DNA of 64,000 bases, from contig NZ_SLVB01000007.1 in assembly GCF_004341845.1 (NCBI RefSeq), forward strand, positions 170,669 through 234,668, written 5' to 3'. A model generated the notes under the pieces. That model did no database searches and was not told where the DNA came from. It saw only the letters and a program-made list of their open reading frames with translations. Below are positions 18,175 through 27,177 of the stretch, piece after piece. The position numbers and the translations under genes were made by a program. The stretch's first letter is position 1; every line of letters begins with the position of its first letter. The DNA is from Novosphingobium sp. PhB165 (GTDB taxonomy: Bacteria; Pseudomonadota; Alphaproteobacteria; Sphingomonadales; Sphingomonadaceae).

Positions 18175-19445
18175 CAGAAGAACTGCCGCTTGCCGTTCGC
18201 CGCGCGCCGACGCCACATCCGCACGTACATGACGATGCCCGAGATCGAGAGGTAGAACATGCAAAGGCCCGCGAGGAGGCCGATTCCGCGCCCCGTCAGG
18301 CCGATGAGGCTACCGTTATGGACGGACTTCGCCCACTGGTGCGCCTGCCAGCCGAACGGGAAGCCGACTTCGGGGTAGCCCGGCTCCGTCTCGCGCATCG
18401 TCTCGCCGGTGCGGGCGTTGTAAACGAATTGCTGCGCGCTCTGATCGCCGGCATCGCCGCTCACGATCACACCCTGTGTGTAGCCTGCAAAGACGCGTAG
18501 CCGGACAGCGCGGGGCGGAATGCCCGGACGGTCGGCGGCATAGGCCCCCATGGTAGTGTTGGCGAGCGCATAGGCCTCGCCATCCTTGAGCGGGCTGAAA
18601 TGATCGGCAAACATCGGCGGCGGGCGATGCGTCGCCATGGCCTGTGCGATCTGGTCGGACATGTAGTAACCGAAGACGAGGCTCTCGACCGCCAACCACA
18701 GGCCGCTCGCGACGAGCACGGTCAGGAACAGCGCGCAGATCACCGAGAATGCCCGGTGCAATGTCCGCCACCAGTCCTGCGCTTTCCAGAGGAACGCCTT
18801 GCGTCCCATCTTCGCACGGGCCCGGTACTGCTTGATGTGGACCCAGACACCAGTCACGATAAGAACGGCAAGTCCCACGCCCACGAAGACGTTGATCCAC
18901 AGGGCATTGTTACCGAAAGTCGTGAGGCGGTGGAGCGACTTGACGATGACGCGCAGCGAATCCTGTCGCTCGACATTGTGCTGCGGGATCTCGCCGGTCG
19001 GCAGCGGCTTGCCGCTGACTGCGTCGAAGACAAGGATCGTGTGGCGCGGCATCGGCGGCCCTTCGCTACCGGGCAGCGGCGGAAGCTGGTCGTTAAGCTG
19101 GGCAATGCCGATCACCTGGCCGTCACGCATGCGCAGATCGAGCGAACGGATCGGCGTTGCCCCGGCCGCGGCCCGCGCGGCCTGCGCGGTCGTTGCCAGA
19201 AGCGCGGGTACATCGGCATCGGCGGGAAGCCGGGGCGCCAGATAGTCGGCCGGGCCGATCATCGCGTAGTCGCCGGGCCCGTTGGGATCGCCGCGCATTG
19301 CCTGCATGTTCGCGTTATAGGGCGAAGCATGGCCAAGGATGCCGGTCAGGTCGATCAACTGAAGCAGTGTGCCGGTAACCGCAAGGTAGAGGGTGAAGAT
19401 CACCGCCACCAACGCGATCCAACGGTGAATTTTAAGCAGCGTCAT
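18171..19445 (-). CDS. PepSY-associated transmembrane protein (copy 1)
   Basis: A 424-residue inner-membrane protein of the PepSY_TM family. It has an N-terminal helix (LHRWIALVAVIFTLYLAVTGTLLQ style, about 5-30), two central helices around 185-205 and 235-260, and a C-terminal helix (LLAGLCMFYLSISGIVMYVRMW, about 390-412). Periplasmic PepSY-like segments lie between them. Many family members accompany siderophore receptors, and some reduce siderophore iron; others have unknown roles. It follows the tannase-like gene by 53 bases and overlaps the NTF2-like gene. A second PepSY protein is at 61056. Confidence 0.88.
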   Translation of the reverse strand: MTLLKIHRWIALVAVIFTLYLAVTGTLLQLIDLTGILGHASPYNANMQAMRGDPNGPGDYAMIGPADYLAPRLPADADVPALLATTAQAARAAAGATPIRSLDLRMRDGQVIGIAQLNDQLPPLPGSEGPPMPRHTILVFDAVSGKPLPTGEIPQHNVERQDSLRVIVKSLHRLTTFGNNALWINVFVGVGLAVLIVTGVWVHIKQYRARAKMGRKAFLWKAQDWWRTLHRAFSVICALFLTVLVASGLWLAVESLVFGYYMSDQIAQAMATHRPPPMFADHFSPLKDGEAYALANTTMGAYAADRPGIPPRAVRLRVFAGYTQGVIVSGDAGDQSAQQFVYNARTGETMRETEPGYPEVGFPFGWQAHQWAKSVHNGSLIGLTGRGIGLLAGLCMFYLSISGIVMYVRMWRRRAANGKRQFFW

Positions 19446-19498
19446 TCAGGAAAGTCCCATCGTCGATTGGCAGGGAGCGAAGGTCCGGAGGGCCACGT

Positions 19499-21148
19499 TC
19501 AAGGTGCCACGCAGGCGAAGCTCGCAGCGGCGGCGATGTTGCCGGTACCGCGGTAGCGCGCGACCTTGGGCCATGCGCAGATCGGCCGGGTGCGGATGGC
19601 CTCGCCCTTCGGATCGTACTTGGCCGAGACCATCTCCTCGGGCGCGCGCCCGGTTGTGGCCCAGGCATCGATCGCGCCGAGCTTGTCGAAGGTGTCGCAG
19701 CCTTCGCCGCCCATGCAGTGGTTCATGCCGGGAACCGCGAAGAGCCGCGTACCGGGCCCCGCCAGGCGCCCGCTGTCCTGTGCAAGGCGCTGGTAATAGG
19801 AGCCAAGCTCGGTCGGATTGTGGAAGTCGTTCCACCCGACGTAAAACAGGAGCCTGCCTCCGCGCTTGAAGAACGGGGCAAGGTTCGAGCCGACGCCAAG
19901 CAGCGGATCGATCTTCGCCGCAGCAGCCTCGAACTTCGCCCCGAAATCCATTTCCGCGAGCGTGAACTGGGGATTTTCGAAAGCAACGACCCGGAACATG
20001 TCGAAGGCGACCGGCATCGGTTTTGCCTGCGTGAACATGTCGAGCGTGAGCTCGCTGCCGCGCGCCGGGCCGGGATATATGTTGGCTCCGGTGCGGCTGT
20101 TGCGCGGACCTTCGTAGAGCTGGCGCATCAGGAAGACTTGCGCAGCGGTCAGGCAGTCCGGCGCGTCATCGCCCTTGCACTGCAATTCGCCGGGATCGAA
20201 CGTGCATTTGCCGGGCTCCTCGACGAACCCCTGCTGGGCGCCGACGACGCCGCCGCATTCCTTGACCACCGCATCGTGAAGGAGAGCGAGTTTTGCCTTG
20301 GGCATAGCGCGCGCAGGATCGCTCTGGATCAGCCAACTGGCCCAGATCTGGCTCGCGTTGAAGCTCGATATGGGGTTTGGCGGCGCGCCCGCGACAATGC
20401 CGTCGAAATCGGCCGGGAAGCGCTGGGCCTCGATCAGCCCCTGAAGGCCGCCGAGCGAGCATCCGATCCAGTACGATTTGGTCGGGCCTTTGCCGTAGCG
20501 GGCCCGCACCAGCGCCTTGGCGTAGACCACCATGCTGTGATTGGCGCGCCAGGCATAGTCGATGAGCTTTTCCGGGTGGCTGAGCGCGAATTCGCCGCCC
20601 GCGCCAGCCGCGCCAAGCGTGGCCTGATGCCCGGTATCGTTGTTGGCAACCGCATAGCCTTGCGCGAGCCCGTCAAGCAGGCCCCCGTACATGATCATGC
20701 CGCCCCAGCCGAAGCTGCCGACCGCCAGGAACTTGCCGTTCCAGCCCTGGGCAGGAAGCCAGACCTCGACGCGAATGTCGGAATCGCCGCTCGGTCTGAG
20801 GCTGGCGGTGACCCTGCAGAAGGCGGGATTGGCGATCGGTTTCGCAGTTCCCGAGGGAAGCATTGCCGGTATCGAGGACAGGCGCCCTCCCCCTCCCGGC
20901 GCGCTGAAGGAACCGGCGGCGACCTCCTCGGCGCGAACGTCCGCGGCATCGGGAAAGGCGAGATGGGCAAGCTGCGCGCAGGTGCTTCTACCGGCAGGAC
21001 CGGCCGCAGGATCGGCCGGAGTGCGGGCCTCCGCGGCTGCCGGCAGCGCAAGCATGCCGGAGTACAGTGCAACGAGCGCCAATCCCCCAAGACGGAACTG
21101 ACACCGGAACTGGCGTAACAAAGTTCGCAGCAGCGCGGGATACGTCAT
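19499..21148 (-). CDS. Tannase/feruloyl esterase family hydrolase (exported)
   Basis: A 549-residue alpha/beta hydrolase. The ATG at 21148 has GGAG 5-6 bases upstream; a GTG 21 bases earlier is also possible. The signal peptide ends near AAAEA (about residue 41). The family CS-D-HC arrangement is visible: Cys230-Ser231 in GCSLGG is the nucleophile, an Asp is in GWNDFHN, and His-Cys is in GMNHCMGG. Such enzymes cleave esters of hydroxyaromatic or related acids. It lies directly downstream of a TonB receptor and upstream of the PepSY gene. This suggests that the imported compound, or a siderophore-like ligand, carries an ester bond (inference). Confidence 0.9.
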   Translation of the reverse strand: MTYPALLRTLLRQFRCQFRLGGLALVALYSGMLALPAAAEARTPADPAAGPAGRSTCAQLAHLAFPDAADVRAEEVAAGSFSAPGGGGRLSSIPAMLPSGTAKPIANPAFCRVTASLRPSGDSDIRVEVWLPAQGWNGKFLAVGSFGWGGMIMYGGLLDGLAQGYAVANNDTGHQATLGAAGAGGEFALSHPEKLIDYAWRANHSMVVYAKALVRARYGKGPTKSYWIGCSLGGLQGLIEAQRFPADFDGIVAGAPPNPISSFNASQIWASWLIQSDPARAMPKAKLALLHDAVVKECGGVVGAQQGFVEEPGKCTFDPGELQCKGDDAPDCLTAAQVFLMRQLYEGPRNSRTGANIYPGPARGSELTLDMFTQAKPMPVAFDMFRVVAFENPQFTLAEMDFGAKFEAAAAKIDPLLGVGSNLAPFFKRGGRLLFYVGWNDFHNPTELGSYYQRLAQDSGRLAGPGTRLFAVPGMNHCMGGEGCDTFDKLGAIDAWATTGRAPEEMVSAKYDPKGEAIRTRPICAWPKVARYRGTGNIAAAASFACVAP

Positions 21149-21176
21149 AGGATCTCCGATCAACCTCACACGAAGC

Positions 21177-21208
21177 CGATCTCCGGCGGCTGGGCCCGCC
21201 GGAGATCG
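21177..21208 (-). repeat. Strong intercistronic hairpin between receptor and esterase
   Basis: Perfect 13-bp arms (CGATCTCCGGCGG, 21177-21189, with its complement at 21196-21208) surround a 6-base loop. It lies 8 bases past the receptor stop and 28 bases before the esterase ATG. There is no T-run after it on the minus strand, so partial attenuation or mRNA 3'-end protection is more likely than full termination. Confidence 0.7.
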
Positions 21209-21215
21209 ACAGCTC

Positions 21216-23669
21216 TTAGAACTTCACGCTGGCCCGGATTCCATAGAAACGCGGGTCGGTCGTATAGAAGGCGAGGTAATTTGCCGGGATGTTGGCCGGG
21301 ATCGAGAAGTTGTCTCCACCATAAGGCATATTCGGGCTGTTGGTGCTGTATCCAAGCATACTCGTGCGCTGCACTTTGTTCTCGATGTTCGAGACGAAGA
21401 GCTGAACCGAGTACTTCTGTTCGCCGAACTCGTAAGTCAGGCTGGCATCGGAGCGCGTATAGTGCGGCTGCCGGAAGCGCACGCCATCGGCGTAGTCGGT
21501 GAGGTAGTAGCCGGACGAATACTTGCTGCCGACGTGAAGGACGAGCGCCTGGTCGTCCTTCAGCTGGAAGGTGTGGCTGGCCGACAACATGGCCTCGAAG
21601 GACGGCGCGCGGTCGATCGGCTTTCCGCTGAAGTCGATGGGATTGCCCTGCAGGGCATATTCACCGGTCTGCAGATTGCGGAACTTGGTGTGCATCCAGA
21701 CCAGCGATCCGCTGAGCGTGGTATTGGCATCGACCTGCCAACTCGCCTCGTTCTCCCAGCCCATAAGTCTCGTCGGGGTCGACAAGGTATAGACCACGAA
21801 GACCGGCAGCACGGTGGGTTCGTAGACCCCGCCATTGATCTGCATTGACGAGAAATCGTAGTAGAAGAGCGAACTTGCAAACGTCACGCCCGGCAGCGGC
21901 CGGCCCTTGTAGCCGATCTCGTATGCGGTCAGCGATTCAGGCTTGTAGGGCCCGATCCCGCCGGTCGCAGGATCGTAGTCGTTGAAGCCGCCCGCCTTGA
22001 AGCCGGTAGCGATGGATCCGTAGAACAGATCGTTGGGTGTAAGCTGCCAGTTGGCGCCGATCCGCCAGGTCACCTTGTTGTCCCGCTCGCTGCCGCTGTC
22101 CGGGCCGCCGTCGCAGACATGCGGATAGCTGCAGACTGCCGCGCCCGTCACCGCATCGCCATAAGGCGTGGGCGGCATCGCGCTGAAGTCGAAGGGAAGG
22201 CCGAAGGTACCGACGCGGTCGAGTTCGTCATGGGTATAGCGCAGCCCGCCAACAAAGCTCAGTTCGTCGGTCGCATGGAAAGTCGCCTGCCCGAACAGGC
22301 CCACGGCCTTGTGAACGGTAGTGTTCACGGGGCCCGCATTGAAGATGTAGGTAGAGCTATCGAGCGGATTGCCAAGCAGGGCATTCCAGTTCTGCCCGTT
22401 CTCGCCCGCGCTCTCGCGGAAGTAATTGGCACCCGCGACGAAATCGACGCGTCCCGGCAGGGCATTCGAGATCCGCGCCTCGAACTGGGTGGTCTTGTAG
22501 AGATCGTCCTGAAGGAAGAACTGGTAGGTCGGACCGAACGCATCGAAGCTGAAGGTCGTCGAGGTAACGCCGCCGCCATTGGCGCCTGTATCCTGCACGC
22601 CGGGCCCCTGCTGCACATAGTGCATGTGCTGGTAGGAGCCGAGCAGGTCCAGTTGGAGACCGCCGAACTTCCAGTTGAGCGAGCCGTCGTACTGCTGGAA
22701 ATTGTTATCGAGGAAGGCCCTCACCGGATTGGCGAGGATCGAAAGCGCGGGAGAGCCTGTCTCGTTGTGCGCCTCAAGCTGGGTTTCCAGCGCCGGCGCG
22801 CTACCCGCACCGCCCTGGTGTCCGACCGTTGCGGTCAGCCGCAGCGTCAGATCCGGCCCGGGCTCGAAAAGCAGCGATGCCCGCCCGACCGCATCCTTCT
22901 GGTCATTGCGCGCCTGCGCCTGATTGGCGGAAACATTGTACGTCGTGCCGCCGAAGGTTGTGCTGCTGTCGATCGGCTTCGAGTAACCGTCGCGGTCGTT
23001 GAACGCGCCCGAGAAGCGGACGGCGACCGTATCGCCAAGCGGGATGTTGAGCGCGCCTTCCGCACGCTTGGTGTCGTAGTTGCCATATTCGGCATGGAGG
23101 TAGCCGGAAAGCTCGTCCAGCTTGGGCTTGTTGGTGATGACGTTGACCGCGCCGCCGGTGGCGCTGCGGCCGTAAAGCGTGCCCTGCGGGCCGCGCAGCA
23201 CCTCCACGCGGTCGACATCGAAGAACGCACCGGCGCGTGCCTTGCCGCGGCCGACATTGACCCCATCGACGCTGAAGGCAATGTCCTGCTCGCCCTTGCT
23301 CGACGTGTCCGTGGTGGTGACGCCGCGAATGGCGATCTGAAGGCCGTCGCGCCCGCTTGCGATGTTCACGCTGGGCGCCACGTTCTGAAGGTTTGCAAGA
23401 TTGTTGACGCCGCGTGCCAGCAGATCGCCGCCGGTAATCGCGGTGATCGCCGCTGGGGTCTTCAGGACCGTTTGCGACTGGCGCAAGGCAGTCACGATAA
23501 TCTCGCCGGGTGTCGGCTGCGCCGATCCTGTCTCTGCGTCCTGAGCGGCCGCCGGTGCCTGCTCATCGGTTGCGGCCTGTGCTTTGGCCATCGTGGGCGC
23601 AATGGCGGGAGCGATGATTGCCCCCAGCCCGCAAAGCAGCCACGCCGAGGCACTCTTGTGCTTCGTCAT
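21216..23669 (-). CDS. TonB-dependent receptor
   Basis: An outer-membrane transporter of about 817 residues. The ATG at 23669 is preferred over the ATG two codons upstream because the GGGGGAGAG site abuts the earlier codon and is well spaced from the later one. Features are a signal peptide (about 1-31), a TonB-box-like GEIIVTALRQ near 55-65, a plug with VEVLRGPQGTLYGRSATGGAVNVIT, and a barrel ending GIRASVKF. It is the subfamily abundant in sphingomonads. It sits between a two-component system (upstream, 176-base gap) and an esterase (downstream), so it may be induced by the former. The ligand is unknown. Confidence 0.93.
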   Translation of the reverse strand: MTKHKSASAWLLCGLGAIIAPAIAPTMAKAQAATDEQAPAAAQDAETGSAQPTPGEIIVTALRQSQTVLKTPAAITAITGGDLLARGVNNLANLQNVAPSVNIASGRDGLQIAIRGVTTTDTSSKGEQDIAFSVDGVNVGRGKARAGAFFDVDRVEVLRGPQGTLYGRSATGGAVNVITNKPKLDELSGYLHAEYGNYDTKRAEGALNIPLGDTVAVRFSGAFNDRDGYSKPIDSSTTFGGTTYNVSANQAQARNDQKDAVGRASLLFEPGPDLTLRLTATVGHQGGAGSAPALETQLEAHNETGSPALSILANPVRAFLDNNFQQYDGSLNWKFGGLQLDLLGSYQHMHYVQQGPGVQDTGANGGGVTSTTFSFDAFGPTYQFFLQDDLYKTTQFEARISNALPGRVDFVAGANYFRESAGENGQNWNALLGNPLDSSTYIFNAGPVNTTVHKAVGLFGQATFHATDELSFVGGLRYTHDELDRVGTFGLPFDFSAMPPTPYGDAVTGAAVCSYPHVCDGGPDSGSERDNKVTWRIGANWQLTPNDLFYGSIATGFKAGGFNDYDPATGGIGPYKPESLTAYEIGYKGRPLPGVTFASSLFYYDFSSMQINGGVYEPTVLPVFVVYTLSTPTRLMGWENEASWQVDANTTLSGSLVWMHTKFRNLQTGEYALQGNPIDFSGKPIDRAPSFEAMLSASHTFQLKDDQALVLHVGSKYSSGYYLTDYADGVRFRQPHYTRSDASLTYEFGEQKYSVQLFVSNIENKVQRTSMLGYSTNSPNMPYGGDNFSIPANIPANYLAFYTTDPRFYGIRASVKF

Positions 23670-23845
23670 CAACATCTCTCCCCCAGGCGCGTTCGAGCCT
23701 ATCGCGCAGAAGGGAGTGCCCCCTGCCCGTCTCTCGGTTCACGCAAATGTCTATCTTGAGCTGCCGCCGAGGCGGTCAGTTGCAATGCGCCGGTCTTCCC
23801 GTTCTCATCGCTTGCGCACCCTAGCAGCGCGATTCGAAACCGAAC

Positions 23846-25177
23846 CTAAACGGGGGAAGCGGCCGGACGGGGAAGGCGTAAAATTGTGCGAAGGCCGCCC
23901 AATTCTGCGGAATCGGCGAGGATCAGCGTACCGTCGTAGAGCTCGACAAGCTCGCGCACGATGGCAAGGCCAAAGCCATAACCGACATTGACCTCGTCGA
24001 GTCGCACGCCGGGCTGGAGGACATCGGCCTTCTGATCGTCGGGAATGCCGCAGCCGTCGTCTTCGATGACAAGTGTCACCGCTCCCCCCTCCTCGACCGC
24101 CTGCAGCCGGACTCGCCGTTCCGCATAGCGGCAGGCATTTTCGAGAAGATTGCCGAGCATTTCGCCGAGATCGCCGTGATCGACCGCGACGAGACAGGAA
24201 GCGGGAAGCTGGTTGTCGATTTCAAGCGAACGGTCGCGGCGCAGCCGCACCAGCACCGGGCGGATCGTCTCGACGACGGCATGTGCATCGGCCTGCGGCC
24301 TTCCGCCCAGCCCCCCGGCACTGCGCGCACGGCGCAAGTGGTGCGCAACTTGCGCGGAAATCTGCTCGACCAGCGCACGGCTGCTGGCGCTGGCGCCTTC
24401 CTGCTCAAGCTGGAGCACCAGCGAGGCAAGCGGCGTCTTGACGGCATGGGCGAGGTTAGCGGCATTGAGCCGGGCTGTTTCGAGCTGCGCCTTGTTCCGC
24501 TCGATGAGCGAATTGATCTCGTCCGCGAGCGGCGCCAGCTCTGCGGGCTGGCGAAGCGAAAGACTTTGCGCCTCGCCCGAACGCACGCGCGCGACCGCCT
24601 TGACGAGAATGCGCAAGGGCCGAAGCGCGAAATGGAGCTGGAGCGCCATGGCGCAGACCAGCACGCCCAGCACCAAGGCCTGCATCAGCCGGACACTGCG
24701 CTGTACGCGCTCCATCGGCTGGTCGATAAGCCGGGAAGGCGCAATGACCGTCACCGAGGCCGGGCCGTTCATAAGGCGCCGATCGAGCCGCCGGACATGA
24801 AGGGCCTCGCTGGAATTCGCCGCACCGTAGCCGCTGTAGATGCCGTCAATCGGATGGACGTGGGGGATAGGATAGTGGATGCGCCCGGCAGGAAAGGCCC
24901 GGCTCCACTCGCCGCGCGGCGTCTTCACGCGCCAGCCCCAGCCGGGACGGGGCCGGACCAGTTCGGGCAGCGTGGCGAGATGGTTTTCCGCAAATGACCC
25001 GTCCGGCGCGATGGCCTGATCCAGCACCCGGACCTGCACGTCGAGCGCGGTATCCATCGTGTCGCTGACCACGGTCACAAGGTCGTAGATGACCAGCGTT
25101 GCTATCCCTAGCGGCACGCAGACCACGGCGATCGTCAGCGCCGCGAGCCGCCCGTGGAGCGAGAGCGGCGCTTTCAT
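23846..25177 (-). CDS. Sensor histidine kinase (PhoQ/QseC-like)
   Basis: A 443-residue membrane kinase. The ATG at 25177 overlaps the response-regulator stop (ATGA). There are two membrane helices (about 9-33 and 164-184) with a periplasmic sensor of about 130 residues between them, rich in aromatic and Pro residues (GWGWRVKTPRGEW). HAMP-like residues lie at about 185-235. The phosphoacceptor is His244 in NLAHAVKTPL. The ATPase shows an N-box (LLENACRYA, Asn347), a G1 box (DDGCGIPDD) and a G2 box (GFGLAI, 401-406). The nearest regulated candidates are the TonB receptor and esterase immediately downstream. Confidence 0.92.
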   Translation of the reverse strand: MKAPLSLHGRLAALTIAVVCVPLGIATLVIYDLVTVVSDTMDTALDVQVRVLDQAIAPDGSFAENHLATLPELVRPRPGWGWRVKTPRGEWSRAFPAGRIHYPIPHVHPIDGIYSGYGAANSSEALHVRRLDRRLMNGPASVTVIAPSRLIDQPMERVQRSVRLMQALVLGVLVCAMALQLHFALRPLRILVKAVARVRSGEAQSLSLRQPAELAPLADEINSLIERNKAQLETARLNAANLAHAVKTPLASLVLQLEQEGASASSRALVEQISAQVAHHLRRARSAGGLGGRPQADAHAVVETIRPVLVRLRRDRSLEIDNQLPASCLVAVDHGDLGEMLGNLLENACRYAERRVRLQAVEEGGAVTLVIEDDGCGIPDDQKADVLQPGVRLDEVNVGYGFGLAIVRELVELYDGTLILADSAELGGLRTILRLPRPAASPV

Positions 25178-25839
25178 GCAGCCTCGGCGGTAAGGCGGTA
25201 GCCGTGCCCGCGCGCCGTCACGATCCGGACCGGCGCGATCTTGCGCCGAAGCCGTCCGATCAGAACCTCCAGCGAGTTGTTCGGCACTTCGGCCTCGTAC
25301 TCGTAGATGCAATCAAACAGCGTCTCGCGCTCGACCAGAACTTCAGGGAACTGGATGAGCTTGGCGAGGATCCGGATTTCGAAAGCGGTCAGGTAGAGAG
25401 GCTTCTCGGAAAGCTGGAAATTGCCGCTTCCCGGATAGTAGGCAAGGCCCCCGCAGCGGACGACTTCGGCCGCCTGCCCGCGCGAGCGCCGGACCAGCGC
25501 GCGCACGCGCAGGATCAGTTCCTGGGGAAGGAACGGCTTGACGAGGTAGTCGTCGGCGCCGCTCTGGAAGCCCTCCGCCTTGTCCATCCAGGCATCGCGC
25601 GCGGTCAGGATCAAGACGGGAAATTCGCACCCGTTTGCCCGCCAGGCGCGCAGGACCGCCAGGCCCTCAAGCGCCGGCAGCCCCAGATCGAGGACGCAGC
25701 AATCGTACGAGCCGGTCTCGCCCAGATGCTGGGCATCGACGCCGGTGCGCACCCAATCGACGGCATAGGCCTCGCGGCGCAAAAGCTGCACCAGGTTCGA
25801 AGCCAGCTGCTCATCATCCTCTGCAAGCAAGATTTTCAT
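25174..25839 (-). CDS. Response regulator, OmpR/PhoP family
   Basis: A 221-residue two-component regulator starting at the ATG at 25839 (MKILLAEDDEQLASNL), because family members begin here; upstream codons are surplus. The receiver domain has the acidic pair at residues 8-9, phospho-acceptor Asp51 (CCVLDLGLP) and the conserved Lys in LVKPF. The C-terminal winged helix (about 125-218) includes LTAFEIRILAKLIQFPEVLV and VEVLIGRLRRKI-like residues. It forms a pair with the overlapping kinase gene and heads a run of ten genes on this strand. Confidence 0.93.
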   Translation of the reverse strand: MKILLAEDDEQLASNLVQLLRREAYAVDWVRTGVDAQHLGETGSYDCCVLDLGLPALEGLAVLRAWRANGCEFPVLILTARDAWMDKAEGFQSGADDYLVKPFLPQELILRVRALVRRSRGQAAEVVRCGGLAYYPGSGNFQLSEKPLYLTAFEIRILAKLIQFPEVLVERETLFDCIYEYEAEVPNNSLEVLIGRLRRKIAPVRIVTARGHGYRLTAEAA

Positions 25840-26026
25840 GGTCCGCCGAACACTGCCTTCCCCGCGAGCCTTGGACAATGCCGGCGTCCCATCGGGTAAC
25901 CGGCATCGCTCAGCCTTCTCTTACAAGGCCATGGTATGACCGCTCGAACGGTGGATGGCGCGATAAAAAGAATGCTCTCCCTGCTCGCCCCTCTCGGGCG
26001 TATTCACCAGATCGATGTGGCGATAC

Positions 26027-26599
26027 CTATTCGCCCGTTTCCTCGGGAATCCAGCTTGGCGACCGCTTCTCGATGAAAACACGCATCCCTTCTCGCGGTT
26101 CGGCCGAGTTCTGAAACCACCAGAACATCATCTGATAGTCGATCGGCCGATAATGCCCGTTGAGCATGAGCTTGGTGTGTGCGCGTGCCTCGGGTGCGGT
26201 CCGCAGGATTTCCCGTGCCGCCTTGCGTGCTTCCCCTGCAGCCGTTCATGCGGCACGAAGCGTGAGACGAGCCCAAGGCGCGGTGCTATCGTGAATGGCC
26301 AGAAACGCCAGGAGTTCATGGGTAAGCTCTTCCGGAACCGGCTCGTCGCCAGCGACTTTTTTGCCGCCCATGTCTCCGTCCGGCGCAAAGACGTCGTCGA
26401 CGCCGGTGATGATGAGCGCCCTTGCAACGGGATCGCGGTTCACCGCGAGAACGGCTCGCTTGGGGCCCAGATACATCGCCGGCGTCATCGCGTTACGCGC
26501 CTCGGGCCGGTCAATGAAGCACCAGGCGATCGGTCCTTCGCATTCGATCCGCAGCCCGCCTGTGCCAAGGTTCCAGTCAGCCATCGAAGGCTCGCACAT
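26027..26599 (-). pseudogene. Enoyl-CoA hydratase/isomerase family, internally deleted and frameshifted
   Basis: The N-terminal third of a crotonase is readable from about 26584 (MADWNLGTGGLRIECEGPIAWCFIDRPEARNAM…, ALIITGVDDVFAPDGDMGG). After about 26260 the frame runs out. The crotonase C-terminus then continues in another frame (GEARKAAREILRTAPEARAHTKLMLNGHY…, MRVFIEKRSPSWIPEE) and stops at 26027. Roughly the central 80-100 residues, including the second oxyanion-hole segment, are gone. It cannot make a working hydratase. Its remains suggest that this cluster once included a beta-oxidation step on CoA thioesters. Confidence 0.8.
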
Positions 26600-26625
26600 G
26601 AATGCCCCTGACGCGAACGCGCGCC

Positions 26626-26961
26626 TCAGCCGCCCTGGGCGTAGACGCTGAGGCGCTGGATACGCCCATCGCCATTCACATAGAAGAAATTCGCCGTGCT
26701 GCGCACGCTGCCATCCGGGAGCTTCGCCTTGATCTCGACCGAGACTTCTTGCGCTCCGACAACGCGCGAACCCGGCGTCGGATAGGGTGCCCCCCGGTTG
26801 AAGACATCGGTCTGGAAGGCCCGGATCGCATCTGCCCCTTCGATCACTTTTCCGTTGGGCAGCGTGATCGTTGCGTCATCGGCGTAAAGTGCGATCAGGC
26901 CCTCGATATCCCGGGCGCGAACGACTTCGAAATAGCGGTCCGCCACGTCGGATGGATTCAT
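26626..26961 (-). CDS. NTF2-like / ketosteroid-isomerase-like protein
   Basis: A 111-residue cytoplasmic SnoaL/NTF2-fold protein (DRYFEVVRARDIEGLIALYADDATITLPNGKVIEGADAIRAF…, FFYVNGDGRIQRLSVYAQGG). An AGAGGA site lies 8 bases before the ATG. The fold covers isomerases, dehydratases and limonene-epoxide-hydrolase-like enzymes; the precise reaction is unknown. It is transcribed divergently from the AraC regulator at 27178, which is a likely controller. It shares a strand with the broken enoyl-CoA hydratase 27 bases or so downstream. Confidence 0.82.
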   Translation of the reverse strand: MNPSDVADRYFEVVRARDIEGLIALYADDATITLPNGKVIEGADAIRAFQTDVFNRGAPYPTPGSRVVGAQEVSVEIKAKLPDGSVRSTANFFYVNGDGRIQRLSVYAQGG

Positions 26962-27177
26962 CAGAATTTCCTCTCGTCTGCACCTTTCCGGTGCCAGCTT
27001 GTTCTAGTCTTGCCGCGTTTCAGGCCTGCCTGCCACCTGCATCGATATGAAGCCATGCGGGCAGCGCCCCTGCGCGATTTGACGGCGCGTTCACGATAAA
27101 TCTGGCCAATCCGCGAAAGCCGGGCAAGCTTCCCCGTCTTGACGGCTTCGGCCGTGCCGCGTTGATCGGAATCCAGC

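Noticed and set aside
22119..23759. 546-codon plus-strand frame across the receptor at 21216
   Set aside because: It is a shadow of the receptor coding strand, with no domain and no ribosome-binding site.
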